A stretch of DNA of 58,947 bases from Planctomycetota bacterium (GTDB lineage Bacteria > Planctomycetota > UBA8742 > UBA2392), in the NCBI GenBank assembly GCA_020425695.1, contig JAGQRE010000004.1:17469-76415 (forward strand), written 5' to 3'. A program made the position numbers and the translations under genes. Below, piece after piece: positions 40,506-48,561 of the stretch. How positions within the stretch are numbered: the stretch's first letter is position 1; every line of letters starts with the position of its first letter. The notes under the pieces were generated by a model that saw only the letters and a program-made list of their open reading frames with translations, had not been told where the DNA came from and ran no database searches.

Positions 40506-41306
40506 ATGGGCTTAACAAAAACACTTACACGTGAGCAAGTACGCGAACTCGACCGCCGTGCCATTGAAGACTATGGCATCCCGTCGATCGTGCTGATGGA
40601 AAATGCGGCCCGTGCATGCGTCGATGAGGCCGAGCGCATTCTGCGTATCGACGGCGTCTCTCGCGCCATGGCCAAGTTGCGCCAGCCCGGCAGCAAAGAC
40701 GACATCCCGCGCAATGTCGATGAACTCGAACGCTGGAAAGAGAAACTGCACCGGGCTTCCGCGCCGGTCATCGTGCTGTGCGGCCCCGGCAACAACGGTG
40801 GCGACGGCTTCGCGATTGCGCGCACACTGATCAACCGCGGGCATCCCGTCACGACGTTCTACATAGGCGAGTTGTCAGCCCTTGAGAAAGCCGGTGCCGA
40901 CGTAAAGACCAACTGCCGCCTGCTGCGCGGGCTTGATGCGGAGATCACTGAGTTGGGCACGTCCGCACAGATCAAAGACGCTCGGGGCGAGTTTTCTCAG
41001 GCCCCACTAATCATCGACGCCGTGTTCGGCACCGGGCTGACGCGTACCATTGAAGACCCCTACCGCGCAGTCATCGAACACGCCAACGACGCGGACTGCT
41101 CCAAGCTCGCCGTAGACATTCCCAGCGGTCTTGACGCCAACACCGGCGACGTGCTGGGCGTCTGCTTTAAGGCAGAAAGTACGGTCACGTTCATCGCAGA
41201 GAAGACCGGCTTTCATGAAGCTGCAGGCCCGGCCTTCTGCGGGCAGGTGACAGTTGCCGAAATCGGTATCCCGCGCGCGTTCATTGAACAGGCCATGCAG
41301 CTTTAA
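40506..41306 (+). CDS. nnrE: NAD(P)H-hydrate epimerase (YjeF N-terminal domain only)
   Basis: Epimerises damaged NAD(P)HX so that a partner dehydratase can repair it. The 266-residue protein has MENAARACVDEAER, the nucleotide loop GPGNNGGDGFAIAR (from 93), DAVFGTGLTR (171-180) and LAVDIPSGLDANTGDVLG. The C-terminal dehydratase domain of bifunctional Nnr is absent, so the partner must be encoded elsewhere. About 30 extra charged residues (near 55-83) lie before the nucleotide loop. It is a single-gene unit with its own hairpin. Confidence 0.93.
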   Translation: MGLTKTLTREQVRELDRRAIEDYGIPSIVLMENAARACVDEAERILRIDGVSRAMAKLRQPGSKDDIPRNVDELERWKEKLHRASAPVIVLCGPGNNGGDGFAIARTLINRGHPVTTFYIGELSALEKAGADVKTNCRLLRGLDAEITELGTSAQIKDARGEFSQAPLIIDAVFGTGLTRTIEDPYRAVIEHANDADCSKLAVDIPSGLDANTGDVLGVCFKAESTVTFIAEKTGFHEAAGPAFCGQVTVAEIGIPRAFIEQAMQL

Positions 41307-41312
41307 ACAGAA

Positions 41313-41337
41313 ACCGGGACGCCTCGTGCGTCCCGGT
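41313..41337. terminator. Terminator hairpin after nnrE
   Basis: ACCGGGACGC and its complement form a 10-bp stem with a five-base loop, between convergent gene ends. It is followed by CTTGGC, a weak T tract. Confidence 0.6.
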
Positions 41338-41356
41338 CTTGGCTGCCACATAGTTC

Positions 41357-42118
41357 TTATTCATTCAGTTTGGCCGGGATGCTCTTCGTCAGGGCCAGCG
41401 CCGACTTGTTTTCGAGCAGCCCAGGTGTCTGCTTCACATCATACAGCGTCGCCTTGGCGCCCTGCACGATGTCGGACAGCCGCGCCTTCTCGTCACTGGT
41501 CAGGCTCTTCTTGCGCGCCGCCTGCACGCGCTCACCGAGGGCATCCAGCGCTTTCAGTACGTCAACGGCTGCATCCACGCGCTTTTCTGTGCTGCCGCTT
41601 TCGCGCGACTTGCCGTATTCAAGGCGCGCCTTGGAGACTGCGCCGTCGGCCTGAATCACCGCTGCAAGATTGTCCGGCGCACTGGAACTCTTGCCGGTCA
41701 GATCGATTCCCACGTTGACCTTGCCAAGCTTTTCCTCAATCGTACGGGTGACTTCCTTGACGTCCTGCTGGGTCTTCTTGGCTTCGCGAACAACCGATGC
41801 CTCAGCGCTGATGCGCTGCTTGAACTGCTCATAAACCTGCTCGCGGCTCTTCTTCAGTTGCTCGTACAGGTCGGTCCGGCGTTCCTCCGGAAGCTCCGCC
41901 ATTTCGACAGCGACCTCACGCTCAAACGTGATACGGGCCGGCAGTTCCGCCACGACTTCTGTACGGCGATCGGCGGGCACAGCCCGGAAATCTTCCTTCA
42001 CGGACCAGAACTCATCCACGAGTTCACCATTGGTCGCATAGACATATCCCATACCGGCGGTCATGACGACACCGACCACGGCGAACAGGTACACGGCCAC
42101 TTTCAGCAACTTTCCCAT
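41357..42118 (-). CDS. Single-pass membrane protein with coiled-coil periplasmic domain
   Basis: No family is recognised. From the ATG at 42118 (AAGGAG upstream) the 253-residue protein has one membrane helix (about 5-27, LKVAVYLFAVVGVVMTAGMG). The rest is almost fully helical and charged, with ELPEERRTDLYEQLKKSREQVYEQFKQR and EVTRTIEEKLGKVN likely coiled coils. It probably anchors in the inner membrane with a periplasmic rod. It is separated by a strong terminator from the upstream unit and has no clear operon partner. Confidence 0.75.
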   Translation of the reverse strand: MGKLLKVAVYLFAVVGVVMTAGMGYVYATNGELVDEFWSVKEDFRAVPADRRTEVVAELPARITFEREVAVEMAELPEERRTDLYEQLKKSREQVYEQFKQRISAEASVVREAKKTQQDVKEVTRTIEEKLGKVNVGIDLTGKSSSAPDNLAAVIQADGAVSKARLEYGKSRESGSTEKRVDAAVDVLKALDALGERVQAARKKSLTSDEKARLSDIVQGAKATLYDVKQTPGLLENKSALALTKSIPAKLNE

Positions 42119-42197
42119 CTGTCTCTCCTTGCATTGGCAAGCGAATCGTAAGGTTAGCACAACAGAAGCAGGGCGCAGGCGCAACGCAAATTGCAAA

Positions 42198-42219
42198 GCG
42201 GGGGGCAATCGCCCCCCGC
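42198..42219 (-). terminator. Intrinsic terminator of the holA unit
   Basis: GCGGGGGGC and its complement form a 9-bp GC stem with a four-base loop, followed on the minus strand by TTTGC. It closes the unit of holA and the next membrane-protein gene. Confidence 0.75.
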
Positions 42220-42239
42220 CGATCTGCTTCAACTAAAGC

Positions 42240-43259
42240 CTACTCCGGCGGATGTTCTTCCAGGAACTTCTGCCATAGTTTCGTTTCAGAGGCTTTGTAA
42301 TCGCCACTGTTTACGAAATCGAGGTCTTCCTGGGCAAACTCTGGCGGTGACGTTGAAGTGCTTGTCTCCCAGCGTTTCTTGTATTCACCGAAGGTGCTGG
42401 CTTCCCATTCCGGGGATTCGTCGTGGATCTTCTGTGCCCGCAAGTCGTACTTCAGGATGTCTGTCTTGAACTTGTTCACCCGCGTCGACTTGCTGTCGAT
42501 TTTTGAATACGCAGCCTGGAAACGCTGAATCTTGGGGTTCTTGAGCTCTTCCTTCGTCAGCATCTTGACGTCGTCGCTGCCGATGTTGATCGCCATGTAC
42601 TCTTTGGAAATGTTGTCCTGGTCGAAGTGATGGCGGAACAACTCGGCCGAGTACTTAGCCTTGTAGTAGTGCTTGATTGCCTCAGCATAGGCGCGATCAA
42701 TGTCTTCGTCCGAAGCACCTTCCTGATTCTTGACCTCGATCATCTTGTCGAAGGCGTGGTCAAACTCAAGCACTGATGTCCAGTAGAAGTCCCATGCCTT
42801 GGACGCATCCATGTCACGCATCATGCCGATGACGGCCGAGCGGAACTCGTCCTGCATGATCTCTTCAGGGCTCTTGTTGTTGCGCGGCGGCATGCTGCGG
42901 TTGTTGTTTGCGGTAGCAGCGTTGTTCTGCGCCGGTGTGGACGACTTTCCGCGACCAAGCGGGTCGAAAATAATGTCCGCCAGTACAGCGCCGACACCAA
43001 GCACCACGATCACGATACAGATGATCCAAATCAGCTTGGCTGACTTGTGTGAGATCTTGCCCTTCGGCGGCCCGTTAAAGTTATTCGGGTCATTCGGGTC
43101 ACCCTGAACGGCGGGCATCGCCGTCGTCGACGGGCGCACGCCGTTGCTGGGGCGCCGCACAGGGCCACCCTGGCCTGAGCTTACGCGACGAGCCCCCGAG
43201 TTATCGGTAATCTCGTCGTAATCTTCGATGATGTCGTCGTCGTCGTAGTCCGGAACCAC
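42240..43259 (-). CDS. Single-pass membrane protein of unknown function
   Basis: No family is recognised. I start the gene at the GTG at 43259, which follows GAGGCG at good spacing. A longer frame to 43376 would overlap holA by 71 bases and has no ribosome-binding site. The 339-residue protein has an acidic start (VPDYDDDDIIEDYDE), a Gly/Pro/Arg-rich linker, one membrane helix (about 76-97, LIWIICIVIVVLGVGAVLAD) and a helical periplasmic domain with FYWTSVLEFDHAFDKMIEV and AEAIKHYYKAKYSAELFRHH. It is probably cotranscribed with holA. Confidence 0.72.
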   Translation of the reverse strand: MVPDYDDDDIIEDYDEITDNSGARRVSSGQGGPVRRPSNGVRPSTTAMPAVQGDPNDPNNFNGPPKGKISHKSAKLIWIICIVIVVLGVGAVLADIIFDPLGRGKSSTPAQNNAATANNNRSMPPRNNKSPEEIMQDEFRSAVIGMMRDMDASKAWDFYWTSVLEFDHAFDKMIEVKNQEGASDEDIDRAYAEAIKHYYKAKYSAELFRHHFDQDNISKEYMAINIGSDDVKMLTKEELKNPKIQRFQAAYSKIDSKSTRVNKFKTDILKYDLRAQKIHDESPEWEASTFGEYKKRWETSTSTSPPEFAQEDLDFVNSGDYKASETKLWQKFLEEHPPE

Positions 43260-43305
43260 CGTCGCCTCGGTTGTTGTGCCAATGGTTGTGATTTCAACTA
43301 ACGTG

Positions 43306-44367
43306 CTAACGAATGACTGCCCGTTCGGTTTCCCGTTTATGCAAAGTTTCGCAAAGCCGGGCCACCACAGAGACAAGCAGGTTCGCCGGATCAGGCGACG
43401 CCGTCTTCATGGACTCATCCGCTTTCAGCAAAACCCCCACTGCTGCCTGAATGTCGCCACGATCCAGTTCTCGGGCCGTTTTGATGAAACCGGCCTTGAG
43501 ATTGTCCCGCAGGCGAGCTTTCGAACGCGAGATCGCATCCGAAGCACTGCCGCCCTGCTGCAAGGTCAACGTAGCTCGCCCAAGGGCAGCCACCTGCAAC
43601 CTCAACAATGCGAGCAGAGAGAGTACCGACCCTAACTCCGCTTTGCCAGCCATTTTAGCGGCATAGCCTAGCGCTTGTCGCGATTCACCCGCCAGAATTG
43701 CGTCACACAACGGGAATGTCACGTCTGCGCCTTCATAGCCGCATGCTTGTGCAATAACGTCAGCTGTCAGCCTGCCGTTATCGACCAGTAAGGTCAATTT
43801 GTGCAACTCGGACTCGGCCCGCGCGAGACTGCCGCCGGTGTACTCATGCAAGGCCGTCAGGGCCCGGTCGTCAGCTTTCAGTCCTAGCTCGCTCGCGGCC
43901 GTCTCGACCAGCCGGTTCCAGCCCCGTTTGTCCCACGGCTTGAGCTCTTCACAGATGACTGTCGGAAACTGAGCGCTTATACGCTTCGGAACGACCAGAT
44001 TGCGTTGGAACGTCGCACCGTCAAACACCAGCACGTTGCGTTTGCCGGGCTTTTCGATGTAGCCCGCGAACTCGTCTTTGAAGCGCGTCGTGACTTCATG
44101 GCGCGGGCCCTGGCGCTGATTCAGAACCACGGCCGCGAAGTCGCCTCCAAACATGCTGGGCGAGCGCAAGTCATCAAGCAGGTTCGCAACGCTGTCATCA
44201 ACATGGACGCGCTTGATCTCAAAGCCCCGCGATTCCAGCAGCGTCATAAGGGCACGCAGGCACTTCCGGCGCAGGAATTCTTCAGGGCCGAAAACTGCGT
44301 ACACCGGCGCCCGCTCAAGTTTGTCGGGCACTTTGAGGAAATCAGCAGCTGGAATTGGTTTGGGCAT
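43306..44367 (-). CDS. holA: DNA polymerase III subunit delta
   Basis: The delta subunit opens the beta sliding clamp in the clamp loader. The 353-residue protein starts MPKPIPAADF at the ATG at 44367. It shows the AAA+-like layout of HolA: PVYAVFGPEEFLRRKCL, AAVVLNQRQG, RNVLVFDGATF, ELKPWDKRGWNRLVETAASELGL, TGGSLARAESELHKL and the C-terminal collar domain (GSVLSLLALLRLQVAAL). Delta does not hydrolyse ATP, and a classic Walker A is absent as expected. It is followed on the same strand by the membrane-protein gene after 46 bases. Confidence 0.92.
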   Translation of the reverse strand: MPKPIPAADFLKVPDKLERAPVYAVFGPEEFLRRKCLRALMTLLESRGFEIKRVHVDDSVANLLDDLRSPSMFGGDFAAVVLNQRQGPRHEVTTRFKDEFAGYIEKPGKRNVLVFDGATFQRNLVVPKRISAQFPTVICEELKPWDKRGWNRLVETAASELGLKADDRALTALHEYTGGSLARAESELHKLTLLVDNGRLTADVIAQACGYEGADVTFPLCDAILAGESRQALGYAAKMAGKAELGSVLSLLALLRLQVAALGRATLTLQQGGSASDAISRSKARLRDNLKAGFIKTARELDRGDIQAAVGVLLKADESMKTASPDPANLLVSVVARLCETLHKRETERAVIR

Positions 44368-44420
44368 GTTCAGTCGCCACAGAATAGACGCCAAGCACAC
44401 ACATGAAAAGCGACTGAGTA

Positions 44421-44446
44421 AGAACCGCGACCGCTAGGGAGCGGCT
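44421..44446 (+). repeat. Interspersed 26-bp repeat, copy A
   Basis: AGAACCGCGACCGCTAGGGA followed by GCGGCT. It differs from copy B by one base. The core CCGC...GCGG can fold as a small hairpin. It lies between the small membrane-protein gene and holA. The similarity to copy B continues beyond the unit (TGCAGAG versus TGCAAGAG). Confidence 0.85.
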
Positions 44447-44452
44447 GCAGAG

Positions 44453-44971
44453 TCAATCTTTGACGATAACGCCCGCAACGTAACTATCGTACGAATCCGA
44501 GAAGTCATAGATGATCGTCGGCGGCTGGTAAGACAGGAAAGATCGTTCCGCTGGTTCGACGATAATTACGCCTCTAAACTTCCCTTCATCATCGTACTCG
44601 CTTTTTAGAATCCGGTACTCCTCAGGCGAGTAGTACTTTCCCTCAAGCTTGTAGTTGGAATCCGGGTACGTGATCACAAGCTGCTCAACTGTTTTGTACT
44701 TGCTGGCGTCTTCACCGTTCTCTCTCGCAGAACTACAGGCAAAGGCAATGGCAGCGGCAGCACCCCTCGCTTCCCCTTCAACGAATGCCTCACGGTTTGC
44801 TCCGGCGGTGCTGCTTCCAATCAGCATGAAGGTTGCTACCGAAGCAACAGAAAGCACCAGATATACAACTAGCCCGGGCCGGCCGACGGCAGCTTGCTTC
44901 CAACGCCCCTTGGTACTTGGCTTTGGCCGTCCTTGACCTGGCAACGCAACTTCTTCACTACCCGGATTCAT
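44453..44971 (-). CDS. Small single-pass membrane protein of unknown function
   Basis: A 172-residue protein from the ATG at 44971, which follows GGGAGG. It has a basic Pro-rich cytoplasmic start and one membrane helix (about 33-53, LVVYLVLSVASVATFMLIG). A periplasmic part follows with an AAAAIAFACSSARENGEDAS helix and a YYSPEEYRILKSEYDDEGKF block. No family is recognised. It is flanked on both sides by copies of an interspersed repeat, which hints that the locus is a variable island. No operon partner is seen. Confidence 0.65.
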   Translation of the reverse strand: MNPGSEEVALPGQGRPKPSTKGRWKQAAVGRPGLVVYLVLSVASVATFMLIGSSTAGANREAFVEGEARGAAAAIAFACSSARENGEDASKYKTVEQLVITYPDSNYKLEGKYYSPEEYRILKSEYDDEGKFRGVIIVEPAERSFLSYQPPTIIYDFSDSYDSYVAGVIVKD

Positions 44972-45073
44972 CGACTGACCTCCCATCCACAACTCTGCAT
45001 CACCAAAGCGATACTCAGACTAGCGAAGTCAGGCTACATTTGATCGCCCGATCTCAGCCTCAGTGCACACATC

Positions 45074-45099
45074 AGAACCGCGACCGCAAGGGAGCGGCT
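45074..45099 (+). repeat. Interspersed 26-bp repeat, copy B
   Basis: AGAACCGCGACCGCAAGGGA followed by GCGGCT. It forms an inverted pair with copy C about 100 bases away, resembling a small palindromic or MITE-like element. In frame it would read NRDRKGA, a peptide often seen in spurious planctomycete gene calls. Confidence 0.88.
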
Positions 45100-45201
45100 G
45101 CAAGAGAGACATCTTCCGCAAGACGTGGGGTGGCGTGCACAAGCCAATGCGCTCGTGGCGCTGTTTTTTTGGTGTGACCGGTCTGACGCTCTTTATGTGT
45201 T

Positions 45202-45227
45202 AGCCGCTCCCTTGCGGTCGCGGTTCT
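45202..45227 (-). repeat. Interspersed 26-bp repeat, copy C (inverted)
   Basis: Exact reverse complement of copy B (AGCCGCTCCCTTGCGGTCGC followed by GGTTCT), ending five bases before the 3' end of the large VWA gene. The spacer between B and C includes a run of seven T at about 45163 but no gene. Confidence 0.88.
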
Positions 45228-45232
45228 GTGCT

Positions 45233-48200
45233 CTAGACCATTCGGACCAGTTTGCGGGTCAGCCATTCGCCGGCGAGCATTACGATCACGAGAATCAGCA
45301 AGAGCGATCGCAGCCCGAAGCGGTCTTCGTTGCGGTCCCACAATAGTGCCGTGATGCCCTTGATTTCGTTCTCGCGCTCTCGCACTTCGAAGGCTGCGTC
45401 GCCGGTGTCGGTCATCAGGTAGACGCGCTTGCCATCCTGATAGTCGAACTCGGCGTGCTGTGGCGGCAGCTTGGTTGCGCGGGCCTTCATGCCTGTAAAG
45501 TCCAGCGTCAGGTTGCGTAGCTCGGCCACCGGCGCAATCACCGTATAGCGGTGCGGTGTCTTTCGGCTCTCTTCGTAGCCGCGCACCCAGACATCGAACT
45601 GCCCGGGCTCATTGGCTTCAACGATGCCCTCAAACAGGTTCGGGCTCCAGCTTACTTCGCGCAACACCACGCGGCGCGATGTCAAGCGCCCCTGGCTGCG
45701 GGCTTGCACGTCCACGATGACTTTGCGGATGTCGCCATCTTCGTCGGTGTTGGGAAGCTCTTTCAGTTCTTTCAACTGGTTCTGGACTACTTCGCCGTAG
45801 ATGTCGCCCAGCAACTCAACGTAGACCTTCACGTCTTCGCTGACCTGGTACTTGGTCTTGTCGGTGTAGACGTCAACACGCTGCTGCTTGCCTGCAAGTC
45901 GGCGGCTGGCGACAAATCGGATGCTGTTCTGCCAGAAGCGATAGAAGTAGTAGTCCCCGACATACTGCCGCCACAGCCACGTGTCGTCGCTGCCGCAATA
46001 GAAGGTCATGCCGTTGCCGTAGGGCATCGCGGCCGTCAGCACGTCGCCTTCGCCGCTGACCGGGCCTTCACGTGTGACCCTTGAGAGCGCCACGGCCGGT
46101 GCGGGCTTGATGCCCGACGTCGGCTGATACCAGTACATGCCGGCAAGCTGCCCGGCCTCGTAGTTGCCATCGCGGATGCTGCCCCAGATTTCGTCGTTGC
46201 GCTCAGGGTTGCTGCTGAGGCGATGGACTTCGTGGGCACGCCCGGCCGGTGTCAGGCGCCAGTGCTTCTGCACTGTCGTGTTTACGAGGTCCTGATAGTT
46301 GGTGGGCAGATCGTCCAGTTCAACGGGATAGAGCGACTTCGCCTTCTCGTTGTTCACGTAGCTTTGCGGGTTGTGTGCTGAACCCGCAAGCAGAATAAGC
46401 CCGCCGCGCTGGCGCGAGACCCATTCCTCGATCCAGTCCCAGTACTCGAAGCGCCAGAACTCGCTGGCCGGGTCGATATCACCGAGGATGATGACGTCAT
46501 AGTTAAGCTTGAAAAAATCTTCCTTCTCGCGGATGACTTTGCCGTTACCGTAGAACGGCCAGCGCAGCGGCTGCACCGTGCGCTTTACTTCTTCGTCGTA
46601 GTTCGACGTCGGCTGTGTCCAGCCGTCCTGCGCGTCGAAGAAGAAGCCTTGATACTCAAGCTTCTTGTCGCGCTTGAGGGCTTCATTCAGGTACCGCGCC
46701 TGCCAGCGGAAACGCTGCTCGATATACAGCACCTTGATTTTGCGGTCGATGATTTCGACGTAATGCTCTTTGACGTTGTTGCGGTACGTATCTTCATCGG
46801 GCAGGCGATCGTCGTTCAACTTCAGGAAGTAGACGTGCTTGCCGGTTACGTTCGGCTTGAAGCGAATCTTGACCTCGGCCAGTTCTTCCGCGCCAAGCTC
46901 AATCACTGTGTCCTGCTCGCTGCGTACCGGACGACCGTTCAACTCTTCAAACGGCACCGGGTTACTGAGCGAATCTTCGCACAGGATAATTTTGACCTGC
47001 TGCCCCGGCTTGCCTTCGGCCGGGTTTGCGCGGTAGGCCTTGTCAGCGCGAATCTTCAGCTTGAAATCGAGATAGTCACCCTTGAGAATTTCGCGGTCGG
47101 CTGAAACCGACAACAGCTCAAGAATCTTCACCGGCTTCGGGTTGCCGATCGCCACAGTTACGATTTCGATCCCGGCTTTCACTTTTGGCGCGGTGGATTC
47201 TTCGCGCTCGCTGGCGGGTGTTGTGTCGCGCCCGTCCGACAGGACCATGATCGTCGCGAGGTCGTCTTCTTCGGTGTAGTAGCGGCGCACTTCGGCCAGC
47301 GCTTTGTCGAGTTCGGTCAAGCGCCCGTTGGGTGCGCGGAAGTCGAGGTCGGCCGGGTCCACTTCAAGAATTGCTTCGTCTGTAAGCTGGTCGCGCCCGA
47401 ATTTGGTCGAGAACACAAAGAAGCGAATCATCGACATCTTGCGGTTGCCGGCCTCGTCATCGCTGTCGCCGCTCTTGCGCCCTTTGGCGTCAATCTCTTC
47501 GGCGCGCTTCCTGAGCAGATCAATAAACCCGATGTTCTGCCCCTGAGGCACCGCCAGCATGGTGCCTTCGGTGACAAGTTCGCAGGCGATATCCCAGCGC
47601 CTTGGGCCTTCGGGGCTGACGGTCTCAAGCAGGTTTTCAATCAGTGCGCGCTTCTTCTGGATTTCGGGGTCCTTGACCTCGCCACCGAGTAGCTCAGCGA
47701 ATCGGGCCTCTTTGCGGGCTAGTTCACGCAGCTTGTCATCCAGGGCCGACTGCAGGCGGCGAATTTCGCCGTCGAAGGTCGTGTCTTCGATCGTCTCTTT
47801 CTTGGAGACTTCGGCTGACAGGGCGCTTTGCAGCAGGTCCGCATCCAGCGAAATCTGTGTGGCATCGGCGCGCAGTTGCTGCCACTCGCCGATGTCAAAG
47901 TCTTTGTTGCCGTGCAATTCGCGCAGGCGCTTCATCAGGCGGTCAGCGCGTTCGCGCACGACCTTCCGGACGAAACTGCGTACGTTCAGTTCTTCATCGG
48001 TCAGTGTCACAAAGCCGCGCGTTGGCGGCTTGCCGATGCGAACGCCCATGCGTTCAAGCGCATCGCGGGTTGTCTTTACATCACCCGATTCTCGATCATC
48101 CAGCACGTTGAAAATCGGAAATTCGCGAGACTCACCGCCCATGGAAAGGCTGTCGTCAATCAGGATCGCGACTTTACTGCCTTCCGTATACGTTTCTTTA

Positions 48201-48559
48201 TCCACCAATGATGGGCCGGCCAACAGCAGATACAGCAGCAACAGCACGACCATACGGCTTAGGGCCAGGAAGCCACGTGTCACCGCAGGCACCCGTTTCT
48301 TCTCATAGATGTAGATCAACACCGGCAGCCCGACGGCTACCGGCAGCACCACAAGTGCCGTCCAGATCAGCGGAGATATGCCCAGCAACCCGGCGTCGTC
48401 GCGCGACAGCGGCCTGAAGTTCTCCCAACTAAAGATCGAGCCAGGCGCGATCATCTGCGCAATGCGCTCAGGGTAGATCGCCCCGTAGACAACGGTGATC
48501 GCAACGCCCACAAGCAGGACGCCGAACACAGTCATTACGAGTTTTAGTCCGCTCGACAA
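45233..48559 (-). CDS. Large VWA-domain membrane protein of the Bat type, with a glutamine-amidotransferase-like domain
   Basis: A 1108-residue protein. Three N-terminal membrane helices (about 8-30, 64-86, 101-122) precede a VWA domain with the metal site IDDSLSMGG (about 134-142) and VLSDGRD about 290 residues later. The gap is filled by long charged helices, including DGEIRRLQSALDDKLRELAR. A class-I glutamine-amidotransferase-like region follows (KVLYIEQRFRWQARYLNEAL; YDVIILGDIDP; GGLILLAGSAHNPQSY), and a C-terminal membrane helix precedes the end. The start is uncertain: the TTG at 48559 follows AGAGG, while an ATG lies at 48535. It is the last gene of the MoxR/DUF58/BatA run. Confidence 0.88.
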   Translation of the reverse strand: MSSGLKLVMTVFGVLLVGVAITVVYGAIYPERIAQMIAPGSIFSWENFRPLSRDDAGLLGISPLIWTALVVLPVAVGLPVLIYIYEKKRVPAVTRGFLALSRMVVLLLLYLLLAGPSLVDKETYTEGSKVAILIDDSLSMGGESREFPIFNVLDDRESGDVKTTRDALERMGVRIGKPPTRGFVTLTDEELNVRSFVRKVVRERADRLMKRLRELHGNKDFDIGEWQQLRADATQISLDADLLQSALSAEVSKKETIEDTTFDGEIRRLQSALDDKLRELARKEARFAELLGGEVKDPEIQKKRALIENLLETVSPEGPRRWDIACELVTEGTMLAVPQGQNIGFIDLLRKRAEEIDAKGRKSGDSDDEAGNRKMSMIRFFVFSTKFGRDQLTDEAILEVDPADLDFRAPNGRLTELDKALAEVRRYYTEEDDLATIMVLSDGRDTTPASEREESTAPKVKAGIEIVTVAIGNPKPVKILELLSVSADREILKGDYLDFKLKIRADKAYRANPAEGKPGQQVKIILCEDSLSNPVPFEELNGRPVRSEQDTVIELGAEELAEVKIRFKPNVTGKHVYFLKLNDDRLPDEDTYRNNVKEHYVEIIDRKIKVLYIEQRFRWQARYLNEALKRDKKLEYQGFFFDAQDGWTQPTSNYDEEVKRTVQPLRWPFYGNGKVIREKEDFFKLNYDVIILGDIDPASEFWRFEYWDWIEEWVSRQRGGLILLAGSAHNPQSYVNNEKAKSLYPVELDDLPTNYQDLVNTTVQKHWRLTPAGRAHEVHRLSSNPERNDEIWGSIRDGNYEAGQLAGMYWYQPTSGIKPAPAVALSRVTREGPVSGEGDVLTAAMPYGNGMTFYCGSDDTWLWRQYVGDYYFYRFWQNSIRFVASRRLAGKQQRVDVYTDKTKYQVSEDVKVYVELLGDIYGEVVQNQLKELKELPNTDEDGDIRKVIVDVQARSQGRLTSRRVVLREVSWSPNLFEGIVEANEPGQFDVWVRGYEESRKTPHRYTVIAPVAELRNLTLDFTGMKARATKLPPQHAEFDYQDGKRVYLMTDTGDAAFEVRERENEIKGITALLWDRNEDRFGLRSLLLILVIVMLAGEWLTRKLVRMV

Positions 48560-48561
48560 AA

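Noticed and set aside
43260-43376. Longer N-terminus for the membrane-protein gene at 42240
   Set aside because: It would overlap holA by 71 bases and lacks a ribosome-binding site; the GTG at 43259 has one.
45120-45175. Intrinsic terminator with T7 run on the plus strand
   Set aside because: The preceding stem is only four base pairs and no plus-strand gene ends there.
44833-45177. Short frame containing NRDRKGAAARE
   Set aside because: The peptide is the translation of the interspersed repeat, not a protein.
44421-45227. Possible CRISPR array from three similar repeats
   Set aside because: Only three copies, irregular spacing of hundreds of bases, mixed orientation and no cas genes.
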